Shown here one piece after another: positions 36,613-46,588 of a stretch of DNA of 64,000 nt. The stretch is from Niebla homalea (taxonomy: Eukaryota; Ascomycota; Lecanoromycetes; Lecanorales; Ramalinaceae), in contig JAHGAU010000009.1 in NCBI GenBank assembly GCA_019925105.1, positions 62,001-126,000 of the forward strand. The letters are read 5' to 3'. The first letter of the stretch is position 1. Every line of letters begins with the position of its first letter. The notes under the pieces are model-generated. The model made no database searches. It saw only the letters and a list, made by a program, of their open reading frames with translations, and was not told where the DNA came from. A program made the position numbers and the translations under genes.

Positions 36613-36933
36613 CGCTGTCGATTTCCCAATGATCCTGCGGCCTGGGGGGCTCAAAGCCTAGCCCGTAATCCACATGCTTCTGACCAGGATGATCAAACAT
36701 TGGGAATCGTCATGCTCGACGAATCAAACTGTATGGATCGAGGCCAGACCTGGATGTTTTTCTAAAATGAAATCTTCATTGTGTAGCAGTTGATCTCTAA
36801 CGCTCTCTCGTAATGATCAAATGTGTCAGCATAGCTCCCAGTGTTGCCCAGGAGCCTGCGAGCTGGTCACACTAATGTTGCTTTTCTTTCGCAAGAATGC
36901 TCTACTGGCCTGGCATTGTCGTTGCATCTGCGC
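36613..36933. other. Convergent 3' spacer
   Basis: A 321-bp region between the stop codons of the transporter (plus) and the HET gene (minus). It should contain both transcript ends. No distinct element was seen. Confidence 0.5.
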
Positions 36934-39429
36934 CTAGCTACCGCCCTCCGCCGGATTGCCAGTTGAGTGATTATGTTTGGGTTTTGAGAATGAATACCCT
37001 TGGCTGTTCCGATAGTAAATTTTATCAATGATGGTTCGATCTTTGACATCTGGAAGGAACTCGACCTGTCCTTGGCCGAATCTGCGCTGGTATTCTACCT
37101 CGATTTCCTTCCGAAATACCTTCTCTGCCCCCCTCTCATGAAGATCCCTGAGCCAACTCCCGATCTCTGCGACCCTACTGTCCTGCAACTTACATACCGA
37201 GCAAGATGCACTGCTCAAGGGGAGCAAGAATTCCTCCAAAGGAGAGTCATCCCAGACGTGGGCCCAGTGTGTCGTTGCTGACTCCACTGTCTTGGCGAAC
37301 CGGACAGGCAGCGAAACACCGGTCCTATGAAGGTAAGGACTGGGCTTACAAGAAGCCGTTTTTCTATTGAAGCTGGTTTCCGGTGTAGTCTGAACGATCA
37401 CCAAGAGCCTCTCTTCTATCTCAGACGAAAACGCGGGTTCAGTGATCGCATTCAGATCAAGTGCCAGAAACTTACCTGGAGCAATAGGCTCGCTAGCTTG
37501 TATGATGACGTCGATCTTCTTCATGTCATTCTCGATCGTGGTCAGATACAACTCTGAGTAATGTGCCCCCACGAAGTAATAATGGAAATCCACGGCAAAT
37601 CGGTGAATGACCTCGCAATCTCTTGGGCTACGACCCTGGTATAATGGTCGCCTTCTCATACCATCTTCGATGCTCGTCGAACTCGAATGGTACTCTGAAC
37701 AAAGAATTTCAGAAATCCGCCGAAGCTCCCTTTCAGAGGCCTCGTCGAAACACATCGCTGTGACAATTCGGATAGTAAGCGTCAAATCACCCCTTCCGAA
37801 ACAGGCCAATGACATAAAGCATGCTTGCACCTCCCATATATCATCAGCAGAAGTATTTACTGACCCGAGATGAACGAATGATGAACAAGTTCCTACGCAG
37901 TAGCCTGGGACTCTGATGGAATCCTCTTCCACACTGACGACACCATAAGGCCTACAACCATCCAAATGTATAGCTTTCGATGCGAGCAATCCTTTTCGAA
38001 AAGTTGGGACTACACATCCAGTCTCGGCACCACGACTGAGAGTAGGATAATCGCTGTCCCAGCTCAACATCAACCACCTGATATGACCCAAGCGAATAGC
38101 TTGCCCCCACCATTTTCTCCACAACATCTCCAGGGACTTAGCCGGGTCCGGCTGGATGGTCACACCTGAAGCTCCCATCAGCCCATAGATCGCATCCTCC
38201 TCAAAAGTAGATGTTCTGTCAATGGCCGCTCCCATGGCGCAGGTCTGATCACCCCAGCCCAACCGGTAACGTGTTATGTCCATCCACAGGGGCTTTATAG
38301 AAACATGTTGAGGCCCCATTGTTATATTTACTTCTGTGTTATACTGTGGAAGGTATAATATGCCGTCGAGTGTTTCATCATTAATGTGTAAAGGTACTCT
38401 GTCCAACCCAATCCAAAGTATTCTCTTTGCAAGTGCCGCTTCCTGGAAGCACCAAAGTCTTGTAGGCCAGGAAGATTGCATTATGTTCTGCAAGAATGCG
38501 AAACCCCGAACCATCGCCTCAATCACTTCAGCGGATCCCAGGTATCCCACCGACTCACGCCACAACTCCCCACCACTCTCCATGATTGATTCTTCCCTAC
38601 TGAGCTTTGACATGATATCATCCAATCCGGGCTGCGTTTGATCCAGACTGTGATGAAGGGTGACCAGAACAAACTCCGCGGTGCGGTAGATCTGCCCCAT
38701 CAAGGGCATTTGTAGATGCTTATCAGTATCGTCATACTGATCAATGCACCAAGTATCGACCCAGATGTGATGGACTCTGGTATGTGACTCTCTCAGGGCT
38801 GCCATGACCAATTGATACCCAACTGCTCTGCCAATGTCGTTCTTCTGAGCAATGGGGAATAGCTCCTCCGCCCACACATGGGAGATCGCGACGTACGCAG
38901 GGGCTTTTCCATGCTCACAGGACACGAACCTCAAGGATCGCGTATTGAGCAATTTGATGCGAAAAGATGAGCTGTTGGCCGATGCCACAGGATGTTTCTT
39001 CGACTTCCCTCCCGACAACCGGGACTTCGCAAAGCGGCGCCGCAGCGCTTCCATAGGATGTGCCAGAGACATCGCTACAGCCAGACGTTGTGATCCCTTT
39101 CTCGATAGTGGGTGAAAGCTCAATGCGGAGTTTCCAAAGGCACCACTGACCAGAGCTATGCGGTGTTTCTGTTCAGCTACCCAGTAAAGCCTATTAGGCA
39201 CTCTGGTATAGTTTGACTTTTTCGATTGAGATCTGTGGATGACAGAAGGCAATAGAGGTAAATAGAAGGAGGAGAAGCAGATTGTTAAGAGAAGCAAGAC
39301 TTCCCACAAGGCTATGCGCAGCCACAAATCCACGATCAGGCAGCCGTGCAGGATGCTAGCAGCAAAGTACCAGAAGATGGGACGAGTGACTTGATGCGAA
39401 GCTGCTAAGGCAGACAGCTCCAAGCACAT
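36934..39429 (-). CDS. HET-domain protein with two N-terminal membrane spans
   Basis: Single exon, 831 aa from the ATG at 39,429. The HET domain (PF06985-type) begins at about residue 179. AYVAISHVWAEE is its first block. IWVDTWCIDQYDDTDKHLQM follows at about 222-241, and MGQIYRTAEFVLVTL at about 244-258. The third block, SWPTRLWCFQEAALAKRILW, comes later. These blocks define proteins that in several fungi trigger vegetative incompatibility or programmed cell death on contact with a non-self partner. Unusually, two hydrophobic spans (about residues 18-36 and 41-62) precede the HET domain, suggesting attachment to a membrane. The remaining ~450 residues are a variable C-terminus without a recognised domain. 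The upstream promoter lies in 39,430-39,747. Function in allorecognition is inference from the family. Confidence 0.9.
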   Translation of the reverse strand: MCLELSALAASHQVTRPIFWYFAASILHGCLIVDLWLRIALWEVLLLLTICFSSFYLPLLPSVIHRSQSKKSNYTRVPNRLYWVAEQKHRIALVSGAFGNSALSFHPLSRKGSQRLAVAMSLAHPMEALRRRFAKSRLSGGKSKKHPVASANSSSFRIKLLNTRSLRFVSCEHGKAPAYVAISHVWAEELFPIAQKNDIGRAVGYQLVMAALRESHTRVHHIWVDTWCIDQYDDTDKHLQMPLMGQIYRTAEFVLVTLHHSLDQTQPGLDDIMSKLSREESIMESGGELWRESVGYLGSAEVIEAMVRGFAFLQNIMQSSWPTRLWCFQEAALAKRILWIGLDRVPLHINDETLDGILYLPQYNTEVNITMGPQHVSIKPLWMDITRYRLGWGDQTCAMGAAIDRTSTFEEDAIYGLMGASGVTIQPDPAKSLEMLWRKWWGQAIRLGHIRWLMLSWDSDYPTLSRGAETGCVVPTFRKGLLASKAIHLDGCRPYGVVSVEEDSIRVPGYCVGTCSSFVHLGSVNTSADDIWEVQACFMSLACFGRGDLTLTIRIVTAMCFDEASERELRRISEILCSEYHSSSTSIEDGMRRRPLYQGRSPRDCEVIHRFAVDFHYYFVGAHYSELYLTTIENDMKKIDVIIQASEPIAPGKFLALDLNAITEPAFSSEIEERLLVIVQTTPETSFNRKTASCKPSPYLHRTGVSLPVRFAKTVESATTHWAHVWDDSPLEEFLLPLSSASCSVCKLQDSRVAEIGSWLRDLHERGAEKVFRKEIEVEYQRRFGQGQVEFLPDVKDRTIIDKIYYRNSQGYSFSKPKHNHSTGNPAEGGS

Positions 39430-39747
39430 GCGGGAGGGCTGTGGTTCAAGAGTGCTCGTGCAAGCATTGAAAGGTTTGTTTTGGAGCTGAAGTTGGGAAG
39501 TTGCCGACTGAGGTGGGAGCGTTCTGATTACGCTTAGTCATTGCATACATTCTGAGAAGCACCTTCCTTTCGTGGACAGTCGTACTATAGATAGAGACCT
39601 GCCTGCTTCACCCATGCATGCCAGTATATACTGCCCTCCCTTCTACCGACCATCTTCTGTTGAGTCATGTACCAAATGTCGTATACCAAGATTGCCGTCC
39701 CAAAATGCATGCATCCAAGCCGTATATACAAAACTAATTCAAAAAAT
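39430..39747. other. Intergenic spacer between HET gene promoter and mannosidase 3' end
   Basis: 318 bp. It holds the promoter of the minus-strand HET gene and the 3' flank of the minus-strand GH47 gene. No specific site was recognised. Confidence 0.5.
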
Positions 39748-42700
39748 CTACAGGACATTCAAATTTGCAATCGGCACCCCTTGCGCCCTCATCTCATATC
39801 GTCGCTTCAAGCCAACTTTCACAGCTTTCTGCATGAGCTGCCACATGGCCTCTCCGCCCTCGACCATGACCATGGGGATGGGATTTCTCCTAGGCAGACC
39901 ACTCCTCGTCAATTGCGGCGCGTCCAGTAGCGGCCGGATCAGTACTCCTGGACTTCCATCGATGCTTTGGTCACCAACACCCCCAATGTCGTCACCGAAA
40001 GATACCACAATCACCAATTGTAATGATCTTCGAGAGGGTGCAAAGGTGGGTATGTTTTGCAACTTCGTGGCGAAGCTGCACTTTCCCCTCCTCATCACGA
40101 TGATTTGATGGTCGCGAGGGGCAGCGTCGGGGAGCTTGGTACAGCTATAGCCGGGAGCGATGTAGGCTGTAGACCAAAGTAGATCACCTTGAGGCTTTCC
40201 ATGGATGTCTGGCGGAAGGGCTTCCTGCATGTCAGGGACAGGAGCGGCGCCCGGGCCAGTGGGCAGAGTGGCAGGGATATATTCACGCAGGGGGTTACGG
40301 GTATCGGGGCGGGCGGGCGGTGGATTGGTAGGCTCTGTAAGGAGAAGGCCAACCTGCTGAAGGAGCATGCTGAAGGCTTGCTTGACGGAGGAGGCAGGTT
40401 CGCCGGTGGGCGCTTGGATGACAATGTTGGGATTAGAGGGTGGTGTGGTCGTTCCAACTTTAGTGGAGGCAGGTTCGGTTGTAGTAATATTAGGGACCAT
40501 GTTGGGGTCAGGTGGGATGTCAATCACAATGTCCAGTATTGAAGCATCGCGAACGCGAGTAAAGTTGGGATCTGACGGCGGGATGACGGCTTCGGCTGTA
40601 TTTTTGGCGAGGAAGACTCGTTCGTCTCGGCCAAGTAGGATATTGTTCACGGACTGAACGCGGTAATGCTCCATGTCGTTTGTATCAGTATCGAAGGTTG
40701 GAGGCACATCTTGAATAAGGCCAAAGCGTATCCCGCTAAGAGAGTTCACAAGGATGCCGCTGCCCACTCTCTGCAAGATACCCGGGCCGAGGATGGTATT
40801 GGGTACAGTGGGAAACGTGATGTCGAAGGTGTGGCGAGTGTGTATCTTGGAGGACATGCCATTGTTGGGAATGTACTGAGATGGCAAAGTCCATGGATAG
40901 AACGTGAAGTTTGAAGGTGAGCGAATATCCGAGACGGTGATGCTTGGGTGGTCGTTGGAGTATTCGATCAGCGGTGATTCTAATGTCTCTCGGGTTGGCA
41001 TCATGTGCAGGCGTGCAAGCTTTGCTGCATGAAACAGGTCGCCACGGGCAGCAGTTGCAGATATGCTGAAAGGGAGGATAGTTGGTGGTACATCACAGAG
41101 CTTGCTGGTAGGATCGGACGGCCGGTCTTGTGAAAGGTCTGATGACCGAGATGAAGGCTGCGATCTAGGCTCACGAGCGGAGCGTGGGATGATGAGTGGA
41201 TGACCCTCAGTACTGAAAACGAATGGCGCATCCAGCTTGTTCAACGGGTGCTCAGGACTGAAGAGGAGGAAGAGGTACTTGGTGGTCTCTCCAAGGAAGA
41301 AGCTTTCCATGCGGTCACTCTGGTCGCCATTCTTTACATTCTGAATACCAGCCCAGCCACACTTCGTCCAGCATCTCCGCTTGATGTCACGCAGTACCAT
41401 TTCTCCCACGTGCAGATACCATGGGTCTTTTGTAGCCTGATAGAGATGGTAGGTTGACTCGATGAACTCTGGCCGGCCACCCCACCAGCCAAGGCCGGCC
41501 TCAATACCTCCACTTGAGACAGACCATCTCTCGGGCAGAGCAGAATAGCGTGTCCAAATAGCAGTGGCCAGCAAGTGCGTCTCGATTGCTTCTTCAAGCT
41601 CACCAGTCGTAGCGAGAACACCTGGGTAGAATGCGCTCAAGCTATCAATCCAGTAAGCTCGACCAGCGCCAGTGAATAGATCTCCCTGTATATAATGTGG
41701 ATGGGTGTACTGGCTGTTACGATAGAGGTGCCGCTTGATTGAATCATGAGCGGCAAGCCATACTTCACCGAAAGCTCCCGCGGTCTGTCGAAATTCTGAC
41801 ACCAATCGCGTCCACTCCCCGGGCGACGTACCGTCCGCTGGAATAGGAGGCAGTCCTCCAGGGATCGGCGATCCCGAGAGTAAGACACTGGCTTTGGCGG
41901 CATATTCATAGAAGCTATCAATCCCTGCACCAATGCCAGTGTAAGGTGTGGTCCAATGGCCGCTTTCGGCGTCTATGCCAGAGCCAACAAGCCCAATGGC
42001 GCTCTTTCTATCCCAAACAGCCCAGAATGCTCGTTTAGCGACCTGCTCGAATACCAAATCACCTGTAAGCCGGCTCAACGTAGTGAATTCCAACACAAGA
42101 CTCCCTGCACCTGCGCTACAGGTCTCTGTGATCTCCGCTGACGGACTTGGGGTTCGTGGACATTCACCGGTCTCGGCATTCGCGTTCAGGGGAGAATTCG
42201 AATAGAATGGCACGCCGTACCGTAGATTGACCCTTGGGTAGGGCAATCCTGTGGTGGTCACGAAAGCTGGAAGCAGACGGCGAGCAAGATTCTCAGCCAG
42301 TCGGAGGAGTTGGCCATCGTAGATGAATTTGTTCGGCCACTTTATGGCTCCTAAAGGCATTTCCTTGGTCTTCCTCTTCTTCTTCTTTTTCAGCGTTTTG
42401 GGTTTGTAGTCGCCCATGGGGAGCTCTCCAACTGCAAATAAGTGGGCACTGACAAGCCCAGCGACCCCGCGTATGACGGTTTCAAAGACCTGCACTTTGC
42501 TATCGAGATCAAATCCACGTGCTCTTTTGCCGATTGCTCCATTTCCGTCGCTCCCATCGCCGTACTGATCAACAAGCGCTTTGACCCCATCTTGAAAGGC
42601 CGAGAGGGCGTGGTTCTTCTTCTTGCCCTTACTCTCCACCGAACTTGAGGTCATGATGGCGAGCGTCGAAAGACTATCGATGAGCGTCAGGGAATAATTG

Positions 42701-43032
42701 CCGAGGGCATCGTTCAGCTCGATGTGGCCTGGGTTGGCCCGGTCGCGGGTCAAGGGAGTACAAGAGATCGGTCGTAATTCATCTTCAGGGAAAGCGTGCT
42801 TCATATAATTATCATAACCATGGTAGAACATTTGCTCTGCTTCTTGTCTGTTGAGCGGGTTAGTCTTCTGCTCTAGCTGCTACCATTGTTGACCGCACCT
42901 CAATCCTCTCATCTGAAGGTCGCTCATAGCAGTACCGCCTTCTGTCCAGAGGAGGACTAAAAGATGGAGCCATAACAGCCCTTGTTGGAGGCAGGCCACG
43001 CTTGCCAGATTGCCCGGCCATATTGCAATCAT
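39748..43032 (-). CDS. EDEM-type glycoside hydrolase family 47 alpha-mannosidase with PA domain (ERAD)
   Basis: Complement of 39,748-42,847 and 42,899-43,032, 1,077 aa. Exon 1 encodes a signal-peptide-like start (MIAIWPGNLASVACLQQG, then LLWLHLLVLLW). A 51-bp intron has donor GTGCGG, branch ACTAAC and acceptor CAACAG. The frame joins to RQEAEQMFYHGYDNYMKHAF, the canonical EDEM opening. GH47 blocks follow: LTLIDSLSTLAIM, KVQVFETVIRGVAGLVSAH, GRPEFIESTYHLYQATKDPW and ESFFLGETTKYLFLLFSPEH. A Lys-rich stretch (about residues 195-205) interrupts the early domain. Near the C-terminus, from about residue 955, is a protease-associated-like region (YSCTKLPDAAPRD...VVSFGDD...NPIPMVMVEGGEAMWQL). Such proteins trim mannose from misfolded ER glycoproteins and mark them for degradation (yeast Htm1, animal EDEM3). 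The donor site is non-consensus, so the first intron needs RNA evidence. Confidence 0.88.
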
Positions 43033-43227
43033 CACCAGAAACCAATGCGCCAACGAACAGCATCAGGGCTACTTGGTCCTGAGCCACTGCGCACATTGCA
43101 TATCAAAAGCTCCCAATTCGGATCTGTCGGAAAACAAGCAAAGCGCAATGACCTTTCTGAGGGGATATGACAAAGAAGCATAAGAAAAGAAGATGTGTCG
43201 AACTGTTCAATAGTGGCCTCGGCGGGA

Positions 43228-43689
43228 TGACACCCCTAGTTCTATGTGCGTAATTGTTGGTCCTTTCGCAATTTTGGATCCAAACTTTTGAACTTTTGTC
43301 AAAACCAAGTGTCCACCCTGCACTCCACAACCATGCTTTTACTATAGCTTAAAGTATCAGCGTACGACCTTTACGATATACAGAATATAGAATTCTTATT
43401 TTATAGCGTTCATAACTGTTCATGTTGAAGAAAAAGGTGCCCCAGACTTTTTCCATAACCACCCCACGAAATGGGAGATTTTGGACGATCGCCACCCATA
43501 GCTTTCTACTGATTTCTTGACATATTACCTCATACTATGTGCTTTTGATCCATGGACTCTAAGCTACCTTATAACAGAAGCGTGGTTATAGAGTACGGGC
43601 GGGGGTGCAAACGTGGTTTTGACAAAAATTTCAAAAGCTTGGTTCCAAAATTGCGAATGGGGCCAGACATTATGCACGTAGGGGTATCA
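43228..43689. mobile_element. 462-bp inverted-repeat (foldback/MITE-like) element between two divergent genes
   Basis: The two ends are long imperfect inverted repeats of about 100 bp. The left end starts TGACACCCCTAG and contains CGCAATTTTGG then TTTTGTCAAAACCA. The right end, read on the complement, starts TGATACCCCTACG and has the same words in the same order and spacing. The central 250 bp are AT-richer and carry no ORF. No clear target duplication was found. The element fills most of the 815-bp gap between the start codons of the GH47 mannosidase and FRS2, so it may form part of their promoters. A transposon origin is inferred from structure only. Confidence 0.65.
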
Positions 43690-43847
43690 ACGGGTCAAAG
43701 AGGCCCCGGGCCGCCATAGTGAGTCTTGGATCATCTATGTTGGGTGTTCGGGTCATTGAACACAAACGGATTGTATGCGTTTGTGCATAGGCGCGGGGAC
43801 TATCTCTCATTGCTCACACCTACCTTGGCCTACTATCATCTGCCAGG

Positions 43848-45919
43848 ATGGAGGACCAGCTTTCACCAAACCAAGTCCTGGACACGCTATCCAAGCACGA
43901 TGGTCCCATCCTCACTGCCCAGGCCTTTCCCTCTGTCTCGTTTGTCAAAGTCAAGAGCGCGCTCGACACCCTCAAGTCGAGGGAGATGATTATACATTCC
44001 CAGGTAGAAAGAGAAGAAGTCATTCTGACGGGTGAGGGAGAGGGAATTGCGGAGCAAGGCAGCCATGAAGCAAAAGTCTTCGAGGCAGTCCGAGCTGCTG
44101 TCGACGGATTGAAGATAGACGACCTGCCAGTATGTTGGCTCGATTGTATGCCAGGTCAATCTGGATCATTGAAGGGATCAATAAGCTGATGTTCAACCAG
44201 AACAAGGTGGGACAAGAGAGCGCAAAGGTGGGCAAGGGCAAGGCCCTCAAAGCAAAATGGATCAAGATGGACCAAGGCAAATTCAGGACCAGTGTATGTT
44301 GCACTCCTCCTCAGCACTGCATGTCTCGGTCAAGGCTGAATCATGAGTAGACGGACACCATCACAGACACCACTCGAGACCAATTGGCCACCATACAGAA
44401 ATCACATACATATTCCGATCCGAAAGTGGTCACAGATTTGAAGAAAAGGAAACTCGTCACCACACAAAGAGTCATTAGCTTCAAGGTTGACAAGGGACCC
44501 AATTTCTCTACCGAGTTGGTGAAAGAAGAGACAGACTTGACAGCAGACATGCTCGCTACGTACACATCGGACCTGGTCGTGGGAATTTGTATCATTGTGC
44601 TGACCAAGATCAGGGGTGCATGGAAGACGGCCAAGTTAAAACCATACAACTTCAAGGCCATGGGAGCTCCGGCCATGAGCGGGGCCCTACATCCATGTAT
44701 GCTCATTCGATAACCCCCAATCAATCTTGCACCATGCTCACATCTCCCAGTGAACAAAGTCCGGCATGAATTCCGCCAAATCTTCTTCGAGATGGGGTTT
44801 GAAGAGATGCCTACAAACAGGTACTTCTGACTCTGCCCTCCTTCAGCTCCTGGCCTCATTCTCTTGATCCCTATCAAGTCCCTCCTCAGGCTGACCTTTC
44901 CCTCCCTGAACAGATACGTCGAGACAGGCTTCTGGAACTTCGACGCCCTCTTCATCCCCCAACAACACCCTGCCCGCGATCAACAAGACACATTTTTCAT
45001 CTCCGACCCTCCAACGGCCGATCTTCCCCGCCCCGACCCTTCTTCTCCGTCATCTCAAACCCTGCCTAATGGCTCCTTGTGGCCGGCCAAAAAGACCACC
45101 ACCACCTCTTCAGCCTCTGCCCCTGAAGGGAAGCCTCTCGACTACGACGCCTACTTCAAAGCCATCTCGACCGTCCACTCCACTGGATCCCACAATTCCA
45201 TTGGCTACCGCGCCCCCTTCTCCGTTGCCGAATCCCAACGCCTCGTTCTCCGCACCCACACCACCGCGATATCGACTTACATGCTTTACCACCTGTGAGT
45301 CTCCCTCCCCGACATCCCCTCTCCACTCATCCACTTTACTTTTCACTTCCAGCCCTCCGTTCGCCATGACCCCAAAAACACCAGGCCAACTGACCCTCAC
45401 CCCCCTCCTTCCAGCGCCGCCAACCCCCGCCCCGCCCGCTACTTCTCCATCGACCGGGTCTTCCGCAACGAAACCGTCGACGCCACCCACCTCGCCGAAT
45501 TCCACCAGGTCGAAGGCGTGATCGCCGACTACGACCTCACCCTGGGCGGGCTCATCGGCTTCATGGAGGTCTTCTTCGCCAAGATGGGGATCCACAAGCT
45601 CCGCTTCAAGCCCGCCTACAACCCTTACACCGAACCCTCCCTCGAGATCTTCGGCTTCCACCCCGGTCTCGGCGGAGGCGCAGGCGGGGGCGGGGCCGGG
45701 GGCAAGTGGGTCGAGATTGGCAACTCGGGCATGTTCCGGCCGGAGATGCTGGAGCCGATGGGCCTGCCGAGGGATATGCGGGTGTATGGCTGGGGGTTGA
45801 GTCTGGAGCGGCCGACGATGATTAAGTATGGCGTGAGGAATATTCGGGAGCTGCTGGGGCATAAGGTCGACTTGGCGTTCGTGGAGGGGAATCCGGCTGT
45901 TAGGTTGGAGAAGGATTGA
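43848..45919 (+). CDS. FRS2: Cytosolic phenylalanyl-tRNA synthetase alpha subunit
   Basis: Joins 43,848-44,129, 44,201-44,293, 44,351-44,559, 44,614-44,696, 44,751-44,820, 44,914-45,294 and 45,415-45,919, giving 540 aa. All six introns are GT...AG, 54-120 bp, and all phases match. The N-terminus ([20 protein letters not shown]) and the [20 protein letters not shown] segment form the eukaryotic DNA-binding-like domain. The catalytic part starts near [20 protein letters not shown]. Class II motif 2 is [20 protein letters not shown] followed by AEFHQVEG. Motif 3 is [15 protein letters not shown]. The enzyme charges tRNA-Phe as an alpha2-beta2 tetramer with FRS1. Two insertions are notable: a Ser/Pro/Thr-rich linker (about residues 200-240) and a Gly/Ala run ([14 protein letters not shown]) within the C-terminal domain. 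Intron 3 (54 bp) is in frame and has no stop. Confidence 0.95.
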
Positions 45920-46588
45920 ATTGATTGATGGAGAAAATAGAGGGAGAGGGTGTGGGAGAAGTAAGGGGGAAGGAGGGAGGCTCAGCGGGAAGATAAATAA
46001 CGGATGTGGGGATGGGGGGCTGAAAGAGGAGGCTGAATGGCAGGGAGGATGATGGGTTGGTGGCGGCTCTGCGGGATGAGATCCTTAAGGATGGGGGAGC
46101 TGAAAAGAGACGACATCGCGCAAGTTGGGCACTGTGTCGAAAAGCTCGCCGACTTATCATAGATCAGATCAAAGCCTTCTATAAATGAATGTGATCTTCA
46201 GCGCGAATTGTCCTCGTTATCACGTGGGACTTGCGGCAACACTGGGATATTCACACTGAAGACCCATCTTCATCCACTTGTTAAAATGACAAGAGAGTTT
46301 GCCACATAGGAGCGAGCATTGTGGGTACACCCATCTCTAAAACCCACCCGTACCCCAAACCAAAATCTATTCTAAATCTCGTGCGAGAATATGCCAGCCG
46401 TTATCCATTAATCCTTACAGTATCCCTTCCAGCCCAAGCCCCCAGCGAAACTCCATCGCTCTCATGATTCAATGCCTGTTTAACAAACGCCCCTGTCCAT
46501 CGTTATACCATTACCATTGCCATTACCATTACCATCCCAATCCCCCTCCAGACCCTAGAGCCCTCCACTCGTTCCCTGTATTCACGTG
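45920..46588. other. Convergent 3' spacer with a hexanucleotide repeat
   Basis: A 669-bp region between the FRS2 stop and the stop of the next minus-strand gene. A minus-strand open stretch, 46,160-45,900, starts with ATG and begins like a mitochondrial presequence (MISRRAFRHSAQLARCRLFS). It then turns low-complexity and overlaps the FRS2 end, so I do not call it a gene. A short CCATTA-type repeat lies at about 46,507-46,536. Confidence 0.5.
46507..46536. repeat. CCATTA hexanucleotide microsatellite
   Basis: About five copies of CCATTA/CCATTG in a row in the spacer between FRS2 and the following convergent gene. Confidence 0.8.

Noticed and set aside
45110..45862. 250-codon minus-strand open frame
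   Set aside because: Antisense to FRS2 exons 6 and 7. GC-rich third positions of the true gene create the opening.
45900..46160. Short minus-strand frame with a presequence-like start
   Set aside because: Only the first 35 residues look like a mitochondrial presequence. The rest is low-complexity Pro/Ser and overlaps the FRS2 stop.
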